Shown: positions 16,410 through 23,880, numbered from the stretch's first letter. The stretch is 30,197 nucleotides of DNA from a virus (IMGVR_UViG_3300043449_000022:1-30197), one strand, 5' to 3'. Notes: generated by a model from the letters alone, not told the origin. Translations and numbers: made by a program.

Positions 16410-17581
16410 CTGTATTGACTATTCATTTTTTGAGCAAATTCAACCTCTAAATCAAAGTTGAACATCTTGTCAGCAATCCTATTCTTTTCCTCCCAGTTGG
16501 TGTTTTTGATTCCAACAGGATAGTAATACCCAGCATCCTCATAGTACACCTCAGGGCTGGTGATAAGATCCTTTAGCCATAAATAGTCAGTGGCATTGAT
16601 ATAGTCACTTGATAGTTTGAAACTCACCATCTCATTAACTGCAAACGTATTGACACCAGCATTGATTCTTTTGAATGAATCATACCTGGTCATAGATCCT
16701 GAATTATACTGCCAGTCTAGTTGCTGATAGCTTTTTTTCTCAACAGCTGCTGACCTCTTATTCACTAGCCTAAATGCAAAGCTGTCATAGCCTCCCAGCT
16801 TATTTAAGAAATGCAATGTCACTGGTGTCCATCTAGGGTTGCAAGCTAACTTGATCTTGAACTCAGGTGACTGATTGCCCCCATAGTTCACTTTCACTCC
16901 ATACTGGTATGTGGCTGCATTGATCAGTGAACTGCCCAGGTATGCATTGATGGCAGCAGGTGACAGGTCAAACAATACAAATGCACTGCATGCAATACTG
17001 TTTCCTGTTGATGATGATCCGTCTGTTGCCCCACCTGGTAGATACTTTTGTACTGTCAATGTCAGGTTGGTAGTGGTTGCAGCTGTGTTCATGAAACCAG
17101 CATACAGTCTCTCTGTCAGTCCTACCTCAGCTGTTGTCACATCCCTGCCTGTTAGCCAGGTGTTAATCTTTGGCTGATAGTAAGATGTTGTCCAGTCTCT
17201 GAATACTGGATTGACAAAGTTAAATGCTCTGTAGTTTCCTGATGCCAGGTTGGTGTATGTAGTGCCACCATAGTCCTCACCAAATCTGATCTCATAGTTG
17301 ATGTACAGATCATTCCCTGTGTAAGCAAATGCAGTGGTTGTGGCATTCGGTTTGAAATAGCCATTTAGGTAACTTCTTACCACACTGCCAGCATTAAAGA
17401 TGCCTTTGGTAGTTGATGGATCAGGAAATAGTTTGATCCTGGTCACCAGTGTGCCACTGATTAATATGTCAAACACATATTTGAAACCTGCCTGTGCATA
17501 GTTATTAGATGTCACCACAAAGTACAGATCATCATGTGCTGATGGATATGCCTCAGGTGTGCTATTGATTGTAATTGCCAT
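16406..17581 (-). CDS. Tail structural protein, probable distal tail/baseplate component
   Basis: The product has 391 residues and is rich in Tyr, Asn and Thr with many short beta strands. The N-terminal part (AITINSTPEAYPSAHDDLYF, QAGFKYVFDILISGTLVTRI) looks like an immunoglobulin/FnIII-type fold. The C-terminal part (WTPVTLHFLNKLGGYDSFAF, FNFDLEVEFAQKMN) resembles proteins that always accompany the 730-residue protein in Bacteroidota phages. It probably forms part of the tail tip. It overlaps its neighbours by 4 bases and 1 base, so it lies in a coupled tail operon. Confidence 0.55.
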   Translation of the reverse strand: MAITINSTPEAYPSAHDDLYFVVTSNNYAQAGFKYVFDILISGTLVTRIKLFPDPSTTKGIFNAGSVVRSYLNGYFKPNATTTAFAYTGNDLYINYEIRFGEDYGGTTYTNLASGNYRAFNFVNPVFRDWTTSYYQPKINTWLTGRDVTTAEVGLTERLYAGFMNTAATTTNLTLTVQKYLPGGATDGSSSTGNSIACSAFVLFDLSPAAINAYLGSSLINAATYQYGVKVNYGGNQSPEFKIKLACNPRWTPVTLHFLNKLGGYDSFAFRLVNKRSAAVEKKSYQQLDWQYNSGSMTRYDSFKRINAGVNTFAVNEMVSFKLSSDYINATDYLWLKDLITSPEVYYEDAGYYYPVGIKNTNWEEKNRIADKMFNFDLEVEFAQKMNSQYR

Positions 17582-18309
17582 TATTCTTTTTTATCGTTTA
17601 TGTTATTATTTGCCTGTCTTATTATGACCTTCACATCCTGCCCAACTACTTTAGATAGAGATTCCAGGAAACTCTGCCCAAATGTTGAATTGATGGTATT
17701 GTCAAAGAATCCAGTCCGTCTGATACCTTTCTTTTTAATGTTCACCGCTGTAGCATACACAATGGATTTCATCTTTTCATCAGCTGATTTGACCTTTGCC
17801 AAACTCTTATTTTTACGCTGTCCAGCTGATAGCTTTTTCTTTTGATCCTCTCTGCTGCCCATTGTGCCTCTCAGCTGATACCACCTCAACAGGCTCTTTT
17901 GCATGGCAGCACCTACCAGGATGCCACCCTTTTTGTTCAGTTTCTTTTTAAAGCTGTATGGTGATCCTGGCTCACCTTTCTCAAAACCGCTGACACCTTT
18001 ATTGACAAAGTCATAGTATCTTGATGCAGGATCTGATTTGTCCCAGCCTATTGTGATTTCATAGCCATTGCTGTCCTTAGTCAATGCACCCTCTGAAATG
18101 CCATCCTCTATGCCACCACTGGCAACCTTTCCCTTTCTGTTTAACTCATCCTTTATGTTCTGAACAAACAGTGCAGCAGACTTGATCATGAATCTTTCAA
18201 GTGTAGGCAGTTCATTCACAGATGCATAGTCAGTAGGATCATTGCCTAGTTTGTCCAGCAATCCATCATTGACCAGTTCAGCCTGTAGTTGTTTAGTTGT
18301 TTTTGCCAT
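17581..18309 (-). CDS. Tail completion / neck protein, HK97 gp10-like candidate
   Basis: A basic, 242-residue protein with Lys-rich stretches (NKKGGILVGAAMQKS, REDQKKKLSAGQRKNKS) and a beta segment YEITIGWDKSDPASRYYDFV. 'YDFVNKGVSG' followed by a basic region resembles the HK97 gp10-like proteins that bind the tail end or neck. Its start overlaps the frameshifted chaperone frame by 17 bases. It ends directly at the start of the next tail gene (overlap of 1 base). Assignment is by pattern and place. Confidence 0.5.
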   Translation of the reverse strand: MAKTTKQLQAELVNDGLLDKLGNDPTDYASVNELPTLERFMIKSAALFVQNIKDELNRKGKVASGGIEDGISEGALTKDSNGYEITIGWDKSDPASRYYDFVNKGVSGFEKGEPGSPYSFKKKLNKKGGILVGAAMQKSLLRWYQLRGTMGSREDQKKKLSAGQRKNKSLAKVKSADEKMKSIVYATAVNIKKKGIRRTGFFDNTINSTFGQSFLESLSKVVGQDVKVIIRQANNNINDKKE

Positions 18310-18577
18310 ACACTTTTTTCAGTTGTGCTTTATCGTGTTCCGCTTTGGCTTTCAAATAGGATAGGTCATTTAAAAATTGGATAGTCATCAGATCATAAAC
18401 ATCCTCTAGTTTGATCTTTTCATGTTCGGCAACAATGGATGCCTGGTAAATCCATCCAAAACGCTGCATAAAGCCTGATACACTATTTCCGCTTGTAGCT
18501 TGCTCATCTTCATCCTCATCATCTCCGAGATCAAAAAGTCCTTTGAAACTTTTATCCAGTGCCTGTACACTTGACAA
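18293..18577 (-). CDS. Downstream part (T-like domain) of a frameshifted tail assembly chaperone
   Basis: An open frame of 94 codons in the -1 frame relative to the upstream chaperone gene. It has no ATG of its own near the start: the first codon that could start is TTG at 18577, inside the run of T, and the first Met is residue 37. It contains an acidic linker (DDEDEDEQ), then a helical domain (FGWIYQASIVAEHEKIKLED, VYDLMTIQFLNDLSYLKA) that looks like the T extension of lambda gpG-T. I believe it is made only as a fusion, 161 residues of the upstream gene plus these 94 (255 in all), through -1 slippage. Its stop overlaps the next gene start. Confidence 0.7.
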   Translation of the reverse strand: MSSVQALDKSFKGLFDLGDDEDEDEQATSGNSVSGFMQRFGWIYQASIVAEHEKIKLEDVYDLMTIQFLNDLSYLKAKAEHDKAQLKKVYGKNN

Positions 18578-19059
18578 AAAAAAACCACAGATCCCAGCAC
18601 ATCAGTGACAGGTGCAGTCAGCATGTCATTTGCATATTCCTCATGACTAGATGGATCATAGGGCAGATCTACCCACATGCCTAGCCAGTTTCTTTTCTGT
18701 GGGATGACCATTGTGGCTGCTATTCTATGCAGGTTTTCAGTAAAGCTGGCAGCAAAGTGCTTTGTCTCAATGTACCTGCCTGCTGGCATTCTTTTGACAT
18801 CATACTGGCATTTGAATCTTTTGCCATTTGCATAGATGTAGTTTACATGCTTGACATCAAATTGCTTTTGTAGAAACTTGATTTTGTGGGCAATCTTTAG
18901 GAATTGCTTTTCAGACATATCCTGGATCTGTTGCTCAGTCTTATTTGTCAGGATAGCAATTGTCTTGATGCTCATTTCCTGTTCAGACATGCTCTCAACA
19001 TTTGATTGCAGGTCATACAGTTGCTGCCACTGAAATACGTTTATATCTTTCCATGTCAT
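18406..19059 (-). CDS. Tail assembly chaperone (G-like), frameshifting gene
   Basis: The unshifted product has 217 residues starting MTWKDINVFQWQQL, then a helical N-terminal domain (IAILTNKTEQQIQDMSEKQF) and IYANGKRFKCQYDVKRM. The last 56 residues, after the slip site, are unlike the shifted version. Genes of this kind sit just before the tail block and make two products in a set ratio through slippage, as lambda G and G-T do; both bind the tape measure during tail assembly. I start it at the ATG at 19059, because the more distal ATG at 19110 lies in the hairpin before the gene. The start context is CTATTTAAGGGT. Confidence 0.7.
   Translation of the reverse strand: MTWKDINVFQWQQLYDLQSNVESMSEQEMSIKTIAILTNKTEQQIQDMSEKQFLKIAHKIKFLQKQFDVKHVNYIYANGKRFKCQYDVKRMPAGRYIETKHFAASFTENLHRIAATMVIPQKRNWLGMWVDLPYDPSSHEEYANDMLTAPVTDVLGSVVFFCQVYRHWIKVSKDFLISEMMRMKMSKLQAEIVYQALCSVLDGFTRHPLLPNMKRSN
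18574..18585 (-). other. Probable programmed -1 frameshift site (nine T)
   Basis: On the minus strand the sequence is GTT TTT TTT TGT in the upstream frame, with nine T from 18584 to 18576. This contains the slippery heptamer T TTT TTT. Moving back one base changes TGT CAA into TTG TCA AGT, exactly the frame of the downstream open frame. The overlap of the two frames is 172 bases, so the site lies at its upstream edge. Confidence 0.75.
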
Positions 19060-19071
19060 ACCCTTAAATAG

Positions 19072-19098
19072 AAAAAGCCACCTGATTGAACAGATGGC
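19072..19098 (-). terminator. Terminator-like hairpin directly before the tail chaperone gene
   Basis: On the minus strand GCCATCTG pairs with CAGGTGGC (one T-G pair) over the loop TTCAAT, followed by TTTTTC. The T run ends 12 bases before the start codon at 19059. It could separate terminase and tail transcripts, or act as an attenuator. Confidence 0.75.
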
Positions 19099-19100
19099 AG

Positions 19101-19228
19101 TGTGTAACAAAGTCAGGGCAAAACTTTACTTTTTGTGTAATAAAGTAAAGGGATAGCTTTACGAATTGTGCAATAAAATTTGACAAAGTCTGTAATAAAA
19201 TGCAGCCAAATTCGGTAGTGTTACTACC
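19101..19228 (-). promoter_or_regulatory. Regulatory region with four TGTGTAATAAAG-type repeats and two palindromes
   Basis: The plus strand shows tgtgtaacaaag (19101), tgtgtaataaag (19135), tgtgcaataaaa (19167) and tctgtaataaaa (19189), spaced 34, 32 and 22 bases. A 9-base perfect inverted repeat, CTTTACTTT/AAAGTAAAG, spans 19124-19150, and GGTAGT-GTT-ACTACC spans 19214-19228. No good host-type promoter (TTTG, 19-21 bases, TAnnTTTG) is visible here. The region is the longest gap in the right-hand structural part (213 bases between 19060 and 19272) and probably controls the tail and head genes. Confidence 0.55.
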
Positions 19229-19272
19229 TTATTAGACACAAATACAACCCTTTTTGTGACTTTTAAAACACA

Positions 19273-20445
19273 TTAAGCAAATGAATATCTGCCTGTGCCT
19301 CTCTTTGTGTTGTGGTTATTCCAGGCCAGTGCCAATGCCATCACACAGTCATCATGGAATCCGCTAGGTGCAGAATACTTCACCCCATTTGCAGTGAACT
19401 CATATTCAAAGATGTTCAGTTCAGCTGTGATTGCCCCATCAGGAAATGCAATCTTTCTCTGTTGGATGGCTGTCTGTAGCCCTGTCATCAGTTGCTGTTT
19501 AGATGTGCTAGTGAACTTAAAGCCTGTGACATCCAGGCCTGCTGCCTGTAGATCCTCGAATATAGGATCACCCACACCAGTGCTATCCATCAGGATAGGT
19601 GACCTGGGCAGTGCTGTGATTCTTTGCTTAGTGGTACGCCAGTCATCCTGAAACCTATCAAAGTGACACACTGTGCCATTCTCATCCAGTCCTATGATCA
19701 CTGTGTAGTCATATGACTTTGCCAGGTCAATGCCATAGCAGACAGCTGGCTGATTGCTCATTGGATAGGTACACTGCTGGATAAACATAGCCCCAAATGG
19801 ATTTGCCACATTCTCATTGAACTCAGCCATGTATTCCTGACTGAATGCTAACTCAGGCAGATCCAGTCTAGCCTCATCAATTTCTGTTGGATCAATATAG
19901 GGATTGTCATAGGTAGACATCTGCCAGCTTACCCAGCCAGCATCACCTGATTTGCCCCTCTGCCAAATCTTATGAAAGTCATTTTTGCCTTTAGGTGTAG
20001 ACAGAAAGAATGCATCACCCTTAAAGTCAGTCAGTGTAGGCCTGATTGATTCAGTCCATCTGCCCCATAGGTTTTTGACAAAGGCAGCCTCATCAATGAT
20101 GTTTCTGTGGTATTTCCTGGATCTACCTGCCAGTTCATTCTCTAGTGACCAAAACTCAATTTTGCCACCTGTGATCAGTTCAATGAATTGATGGTCATTC
20201 TTTCGTGATATGATAGGCTCTAGGGCATGCAGGCACTCATTGAATGTGCCATCCAGTAGTTTGTATGTAGGTGTGAAATAGCCAGCCAATTTGCCTGCAA
20301 TGGCCGTCTCAGATAGCAGGTTGATGGCCAGGGCTGATTTGCCCCACCGTCTGCCACAGGATAGCACAGAAAACCTTTTGTGACCATCCACAACTTTCTG
20401 CTGGTTTACATGCAGTTCATTTAATCTGACCTCTTTCTCTAGCAT
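19273..20445 (-). CDS. Terminase large subunit
   Basis: A 390-residue DNA packaging motor with ATPase and nuclease parts. The ATPase shows the Walker A motif CGRRWGKS (residues 30-37), Walker B IIDE (116-119) and the coupling motif STPKG (149-153). The nuclease has the RNase H-like acids D240 (GIDLAKSYD), D287 (MDSTGVGD) and D365/D366 (HDDCVMALA). The length is at the short end for phage terminases. The start overlaps the upstream stop by 1 base (TAATG). It would bind the portal and cut concatemers; whether by headful or cohesive ends is not visible. Confidence 0.95.
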   Translation of the reverse strand: MLEKEVRLNELHVNQQKVVDGHKRFSVLSCGRRWGKSALAINLLSETAIAGKLAGYFTPTYKLLDGTFNECLHALEPIISRKNDHQFIELITGGKIEFWSLENELAGRSRKYHRNIIDEAAFVKNLWGRWTESIRPTLTDFKGDAFFLSTPKGKNDFHKIWQRGKSGDAGWVSWQMSTYDNPYIDPTEIDEARLDLPELAFSQEYMAEFNENVANPFGAMFIQQCTYPMSNQPAVCYGIDLAKSYDYTVIIGLDENGTVCHFDRFQDDWRTTKQRITALPRSPILMDSTGVGDPIFEDLQAAGLDVTGFKFTSTSKQQLMTGLQTAIQQRKIAFPDGAITAELNIFEYEFTANGVKYSAPSGFHDDCVMALALAWNNHNTKRGTGRYSFA

Positions 20446-20633
20446 TAATCTTTGGGTGTTTCAATTTCAGGCTCATGTCTGAACATGTAGTCAGCACGTT
20501 CATTCAGTTCATTTATTACCTCATCAGGTGTTTTATCTGTCCTGCACTCAGTTGTAATAACTGCCAGTGCAGCCATTAATAACCTGCCTTCATGTGTTTC
20601 TAGATCAATAGATTTTAGGTCTTTGATTCTCAT
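20445..20633 (-). CDS. Hypothetical protein between the terminase genes
   Basis: A 62-residue, mostly helical acidic protein (LETHEGRLLMAALAVITTE, DEVINELNERADYMFRHEPE). It has no membrane segment. It sits between the small and large subunit genes, 3 bases after the first and overlapping the second. Its last five residues, ETPKD, are the same as those of the small subunit, and the DNA is nearly identical there. The conservation may serve translation of the following gene. I do not recognise a function. Confidence 0.6.
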   Translation of the reverse strand: MRIKDLKSIDLETHEGRLLMAALAVITTECRTDKTPDEVINELNERADYMFRHEPEIETPKD

Positions 20634-20636
20634 ATG

Positions 20637-21128
20637 TTAGTCTTTAGGTGTTTCTTTCTTTTCATACTTCACTTTGATGGTCACCTCTTTGCTGCCATCC
20701 TCCTGGATCTTATCCACCAGGCCATTCAGTCTCTGTGTGATGCTCGGATTGTAGATACCTGCCATGCCACCAGCCACCTGATCTTGCCTGATTTGTTCCT
20801 TTATTATAGAGCAGATATTGGTAAATTCTTTGTATCTGCCATCTTTATTCATGAAATAATCATGCAGCCATGATGCAATCCCCTGTTCAAAACACCACAC
20901 ATTGAATCCCTCTAGTGTCAGTGGTTTCTCTTTCTCTCTCAGCACCTGTTTGCCCATTCCACCCACCCAGTCTTTGACAATGAATGGATTTGCTTTGGTG
21001 TCTTTCTTATATTGCTGAAACAGATCCCACATGATCTCAGGTGTCTCAATATTCTTTGGCCTGCCAACTGGCTTTGCTGCCTTTTTAGGTGCAGCTTTCT
21101 TAGTAGGTTTCTTTATTGCCTTTGCCAT
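20637..21128 (-). CDS. Terminase small subunit
   Basis: The 163-residue protein has a Lys/Ala/Pro-rich N-terminal tail (AKAIKKPTKKAAPKKAAKPV) followed by GRPKNIETPEI, then a helical domain with KPLTLEGFNVWCFEQGIASW and YKEFTNICSIIKEQIRQDQV. The central part matches phage small terminase proteins, which recognise the packaging site and recruit the large subunit. The basic tail probably binds DNA. It stands three genes downstream of the methyltransferase and one gene before the large subunit, as expected. Confidence 0.8.
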   Translation of the reverse strand: MAKAIKKPTKKAAPKKAAKPVGRPKNIETPEIMWDLFQQYKKDTKANPFIVKDWVGGMGKQVLREKEKPLTLEGFNVWCFEQGIASWLHDYFMNKDGRYKEFTNICSIIKEQIRQDQVAGGMAGIYNPSITQRLNGLVDKIQEDGSKEVTIKVKYEKKETPKD

Positions 21129-21129
21129 G

Positions 21130-21480
21130 TTAGTCTAGTTTTGATTTAAAATGCTCACAGATCTTTTCCATCTTTCCCTGGTAGTAAGTAGCAAAGTCCT
21201 TATATCCATCAGGCTTTTGCTGATAGTTTATGTAAAGGATTGCCCTCAGTCTTTGGCTGGGTGTCTTTTCGGTTTCCAGGTCTGTCTTTAGATTCTCAAT
21301 GGCATCCACCTCACTAGCCTGGAATGATTCCTCTTTGATGGCTGCATAGCAAAATTTCTGATTCAGCTGGAATAGTTCAGCTGCCTGGGCAGGTGTCAAT
21401 TCCTGTGTGCCTATGGTGATCCTGACTGTCTTATCTTTCCTGGATGCTATGCTTTCAATTTGTGCAGGTAGTAGTATCAT
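21130..21480 (-). CDS. Hypothetical phage protein
   Basis: A 116-residue protein with ILLPAQIESIASRKDKTVRI and TIGTQELTPAQAAELFQLNQ, then a charged helical end with ILYINYQQKPDGYKDFATYY. I recall similar proteins near the terminase genes of Bacteroidota phages; they carry no known domain. The overlap of 4 bases with the next upstream gene (ATGA) and 1-base gap to the small terminase put it in one transcription unit with packaging genes. Confidence 0.55.
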   Translation of the reverse strand: MILLPAQIESIASRKDKTVRITIGTQELTPAQAAELFQLNQKFCYAAIKEESFQASEVDAIENLKTDLETEKTPSQRLRAILYINYQQKPDGYKDFATYYQGKMEKICEHFKSKLD

Positions 21481-21713
21481 AGTGCCTCTATTTCTTTTTT
21501 CAAATCTTCTAAATATTGAATAGTGATTGCCTCAATGTGTTCAGTAGGCAATCCCATTGCTGCCAATGCACTACCACAGGCCTCATCCATGTAGTCTACT
21601 GTGATCAATGCACACTGTTTTGCATTATTTTTTCTACTTTCTACATGATGTGGATGTGATGATGTATTGTAAAACTTATTATATAATTCCTGTGCTTTCT
21701 CTTTCGGTGTCAT
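21477..21713 (-). CDS. Small hypothetical phage protein
   Basis: A 78-residue protein starting MTPKEKAQELYNKFYN, with a His-rich stretch SSHPHHVESRKNN and a helical ALITVDYMDEACGSALAAMG. 'MTPKEKA-x-EL' starts are frequent in small Bacteroidota phage proteins. It overlaps both its neighbours by 4 bases (ATGA), a sign of coupled translation. Function unknown. Confidence 0.6.
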   Translation of the reverse strand: MTPKEKAQELYNKFYNTSSHPHHVESRKNNAKQCALITVDYMDEACGSALAAMGLPTEHIEAITIQYLEDLKKEIEAL

Positions 21714-21931
21714 TTGATTCCGTTTACTATGTTGTTAAATTCATCCAAAGCACTTTCCTGTTCTAGAAAGTTGTTTACATCAGTGATGTGTTTGTTGATC
21801 AGGGCATCTGCCATGTTGTATGTGTAGTGTCCTGATGTTTCAAGTTGATCACCACTCATCCCTGTTTTGCTTACAGCTAGAAACCAACATTTGTTGGACA
21901 GGATTTTCCAAATGGCTCTCAGCTTACTCAT
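21710..21931 (-). CDS. Hypothetical protein with uncertain start
   Basis: The minimum gene encodes 73 residues (KLRAIWKILSNKCWFLAVSK, YNMADALINKHITDVNNFLE). The middle phrase FLAVSKTGMSGDQLETSGHY is typical of a small phage family I cannot name. The open frame continues upstream for 35 codons to the stop of the methyltransferase gene and reads like protein (RKTEKRISKKELQQ), but it has no ATG. Either translation starts at 21931 or it uses a rare start. Confidence 0.55.
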   Translation of the reverse strand: MSKLRAIWKILSNKCWFLAVSKTGMSGDQLETSGHYTYNMADALINKHITDVNNFLEQESALDEFNNIVNGIK

Positions 21932-22036
21932 CTGCCCTGACCTTTGTAGGCTTTTGGCCTGGGTGAATGTTTGTTGTAACTCTTTTTTGCTGATCCTCTT
22001 TTCCGTTTTCCGAAACTTACTTTGAATGATCCATTG

Positions 22037-22564
22037 CTAACCTTTGCCATACAATTTTGACCAGTTTGTAGGGTAGGCCAGTGGTCTGATTAACTGATAC
22101 CCTTTGTTTAAAAAATATGCATCCCATTCAGATTGCTCTTTAACATTGATATGCCCCCAGGCCTCATCATTTTCTGTCCGCTGTGATGTTGAACTGAATA
22201 GGATGTATGCTGGCTGTATCTGTTTAAATAGTGCATCCAACTCCTTATCAGTCATGTGTTCTGCTGTTTCAATAAATACCAGTAGATCTGTGGTGATTGC
22301 ATTTCCCAGGATGTCAATATGTGGCACTCTGATTTTCATGTACTCAACATGTGATTTGAACTTTTCACATGCCTTTACATCATAGCCTGCTTTGTGGAAT
22401 GCATCAGAATAGACACCAGTGCCAGCACCAAAGTCTAGCACTGACCTCACAGGTAGATCTGACATTTGCCTGGCAGTTGCTGCCCCTAGTTCTAGGAATG
22501 CAGGATTGTCCAGACTGATGCCCATTTCTAACTCAATCCGTAAAAATTCATCATCTGTGATCAT
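22037..22564 (-). CDS. SAM-dependent methyltransferase, class I fold
   Basis: The 175-residue protein has a clear SAM-binding motif, SVLDFGAGTGVYS (residues 41-53), with an acidic residue after the second strand (VKACEKF, E67). A later DLLVFIETAEHMTDKELDAL resembles small-molecule and glycan-associated methyltransferases rather than DNA ones: there is no DPPY or PC catalytic motif. It lies next to an HNH nuclease and close to a glycosyltransferase, so it could modify a sugar or virion component. The target is unknown. It overlaps the HNH gene by 14 bases. Confidence 0.75.
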   Translation of the reverse strand: MITDDEFLRIELEMGISLDNPAFLELGAATARQMSDLPVRSVLDFGAGTGVYSDAFHKAGYDVKACEKFKSHVEYMKIRVPHIDILGNAITTDLLVFIETAEHMTDKELDALFKQIQPAYILFSSTSQRTENDEAWGHINVKEQSEWDAYFLNKGYQLIRPLAYPTNWSKLYGKG

Positions 22565-22808
22565 TCAGTTTCTCTTTGTGCTTATCAATTAAAAAGTCCA
22601 CCCACTGTTTCTTATCTCCATACTCCAGGTGACAGGATCTGCATACTGCCATCAGGTTTTCAATCTCATCCTTATCTTTTGATCCACCCATGCCCCTGGC
22701 TTTGATGTGGTGAATGTCTACTGCCTGCCTGCCACACACTTCACAGGGAATGAAGTCACATTTTTTAAGCCCCATTCCCTGCAAATAAATTTGTGTGTGT
22801 TTCCTCAT
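22551..22808 (-). CDS. HNH endonuclease
   Basis: An 85-residue nuclease with the zinc-bound HNH layout: CEVC (C22, C25), DIHHIKARGMGGSKDKDEI (H33, H34), NLMAVCRSCH (N51, C56, C59, H60). It cuts DNA, and in phages such proteins may help packaging or act as homing nucleases. It is not next to the terminase here but near the methyltransferase and glycosyltransferase. It has no other domain. An AT-rich stretch of 64 bases lies between it and the glycosyltransferase gene. Confidence 0.85.
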   Translation of the reverse strand: MRKHTQIYLQGMGLKKCDFIPCEVCGRQAVDIHHIKARGMGGSKDKDEIENLMAVCRSCHLEYGDKKQWVDFLIDKHKEKLNDHR

Positions 22809-22872
22809 CCTTTCCCCATTAAATTTTTCCGTTGATTAATAATTAATTAAAAAATTTAAGGATGAGAATATC

Positions 22873-23880
22873 TTAAATGAGACTGCTGTACAGCTGGTGT
22901 CTCAGTTCATTAATCTTATCCAAATGGAAATACTGATTGCACCACTCATAGTTTGCCTCACCTATTTCCTTTCTATAAATAGCATCAGTGGTCACTTTTT
23001 TGATTGCTTTGTACCAGTCAGTTTGATTGTTCACTTTCACAGTGTACGGGCATCCTCCGTACGGATCTACATTGCTGACAATAACAGGTATCTTTTTAGT
23101 GGCTGCCTCTAATACTTTCAGGTTTGATTTCATGCTGTTGAACTTGCTTGCTACCAGTGGCACAATAGACACATCAGCCTCATTGTAAAAATTCATGTAC
23201 TCTGTGATGGGCAAAGCCTTTTTCACAGCCCCTGGCATCTGTAGTGCCACAGTAAAGTCATTGATCATTCTGTGCCATACTATCTTGCTGTAGTCATTTG
23301 CTGGATCATAGCCACACAATGTGAAATGCAGTTGATTGACCAGGTGCTTATCTGACAGCACCCTTTTGAATGGGTTGCCCAATAGTGCCACATCCTTTTG
23401 ATGGGTGATTGATCCTGTATATACCACCCTGATCCTGTCACCTGGTGTGTGTACATCAGTGAACTGATCTTTGCCGTATGGTAGGGCATTTGGTACTACA
23501 TGCACTTTCTCATTGTATTTGCTGATGTGATACCTCAATCCCATGTTTGTGCAGGTAACCAGGTCAGCTGCCTTAATATGTTCAATGATAGGATCTGCAT
23601 CATACTGGCCATACAGGATGTGCCAGGGATCTAAATGCCAATAGTCATCAATGTCCAGGATCAGTTTGAAACCATACTTTTCCCTGTAGGCTTTTAGGTC
23701 ATCTATGTGACAGGTTGGGATGTACCTATTGACAACCACAATGTCATATTGCTCAGAAAGGATCTCATCATTGATGGTGTCAGTAAAGAATGCAAATTCC
23801 TTTTTCATGTAGTAGATGGGCATCATCAGTCTGTGATAGCCCACCCCACTGTTCTGTTGTGTGATGACTAGTATTCTCAT
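22873..23880 (-). CDS. GT4-like glycosyltransferase
   Basis: A 335-residue GT-B fold enzyme that transfers a sugar from a nucleotide donor. Signs are MRILVITQQNSGVGYHRLMM at the N-terminus, LILDIDDYWHL (residues 73-83), VVYTGSITH (152-160), NEADVSIVPL (233-242) and NSMKSNLKVLEAA (248-260), the last corresponding to the GT4 donor-binding stretch. It is unusual in a siphovirus packaging region. It could alter host surface glycans to block other phages, or modify phage components. Its ATG overlaps the stop of the membrane peptide (ATGA). Donor and acceptor cannot be inferred. Confidence 0.8.
   Translation of the reverse strand: MRILVITQQNSGVGYHRLMMPIYYMKKEFAFFTDTINDEILSEQYDIVVVNRYIPTCHIDDLKAYREKYGFKLILDIDDYWHLDPWHILYGQYDADPIIEHIKAADLVTCTNMGLRYHISKYNEKVHVVPNALPYGKDQFTDVHTPGDRIRVVYTGSITHQKDVALLGNPFKRVLSDKHLVNQLHFTLCGYDPANDYSKIVWHRMINDFTVALQMPGAVKKALPITEYMNFYNEADVSIVPLVASKFNSMKSNLKVLEAATKKIPVIVSNVDPYGGCPYTVKVNNQTDWYKAIKKVTTDAIYRKEIGEANYEWCNQYFHLDKINELRHQLYSSLI

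Noticed and set aside
19101-19228. Attachment or cos site next to terminase
   Set aside because: There is no integrase in the window and no evidence of cohesive ends; a regulatory role for the repeats is simpler, though packaging recognition cannot be excluded.
22809-22872. AT-rich stretch as a second origin or a promoter
   Set aside because: It has no repeats, no TTTG/TAnnTTTG pair and no palindrome of note.
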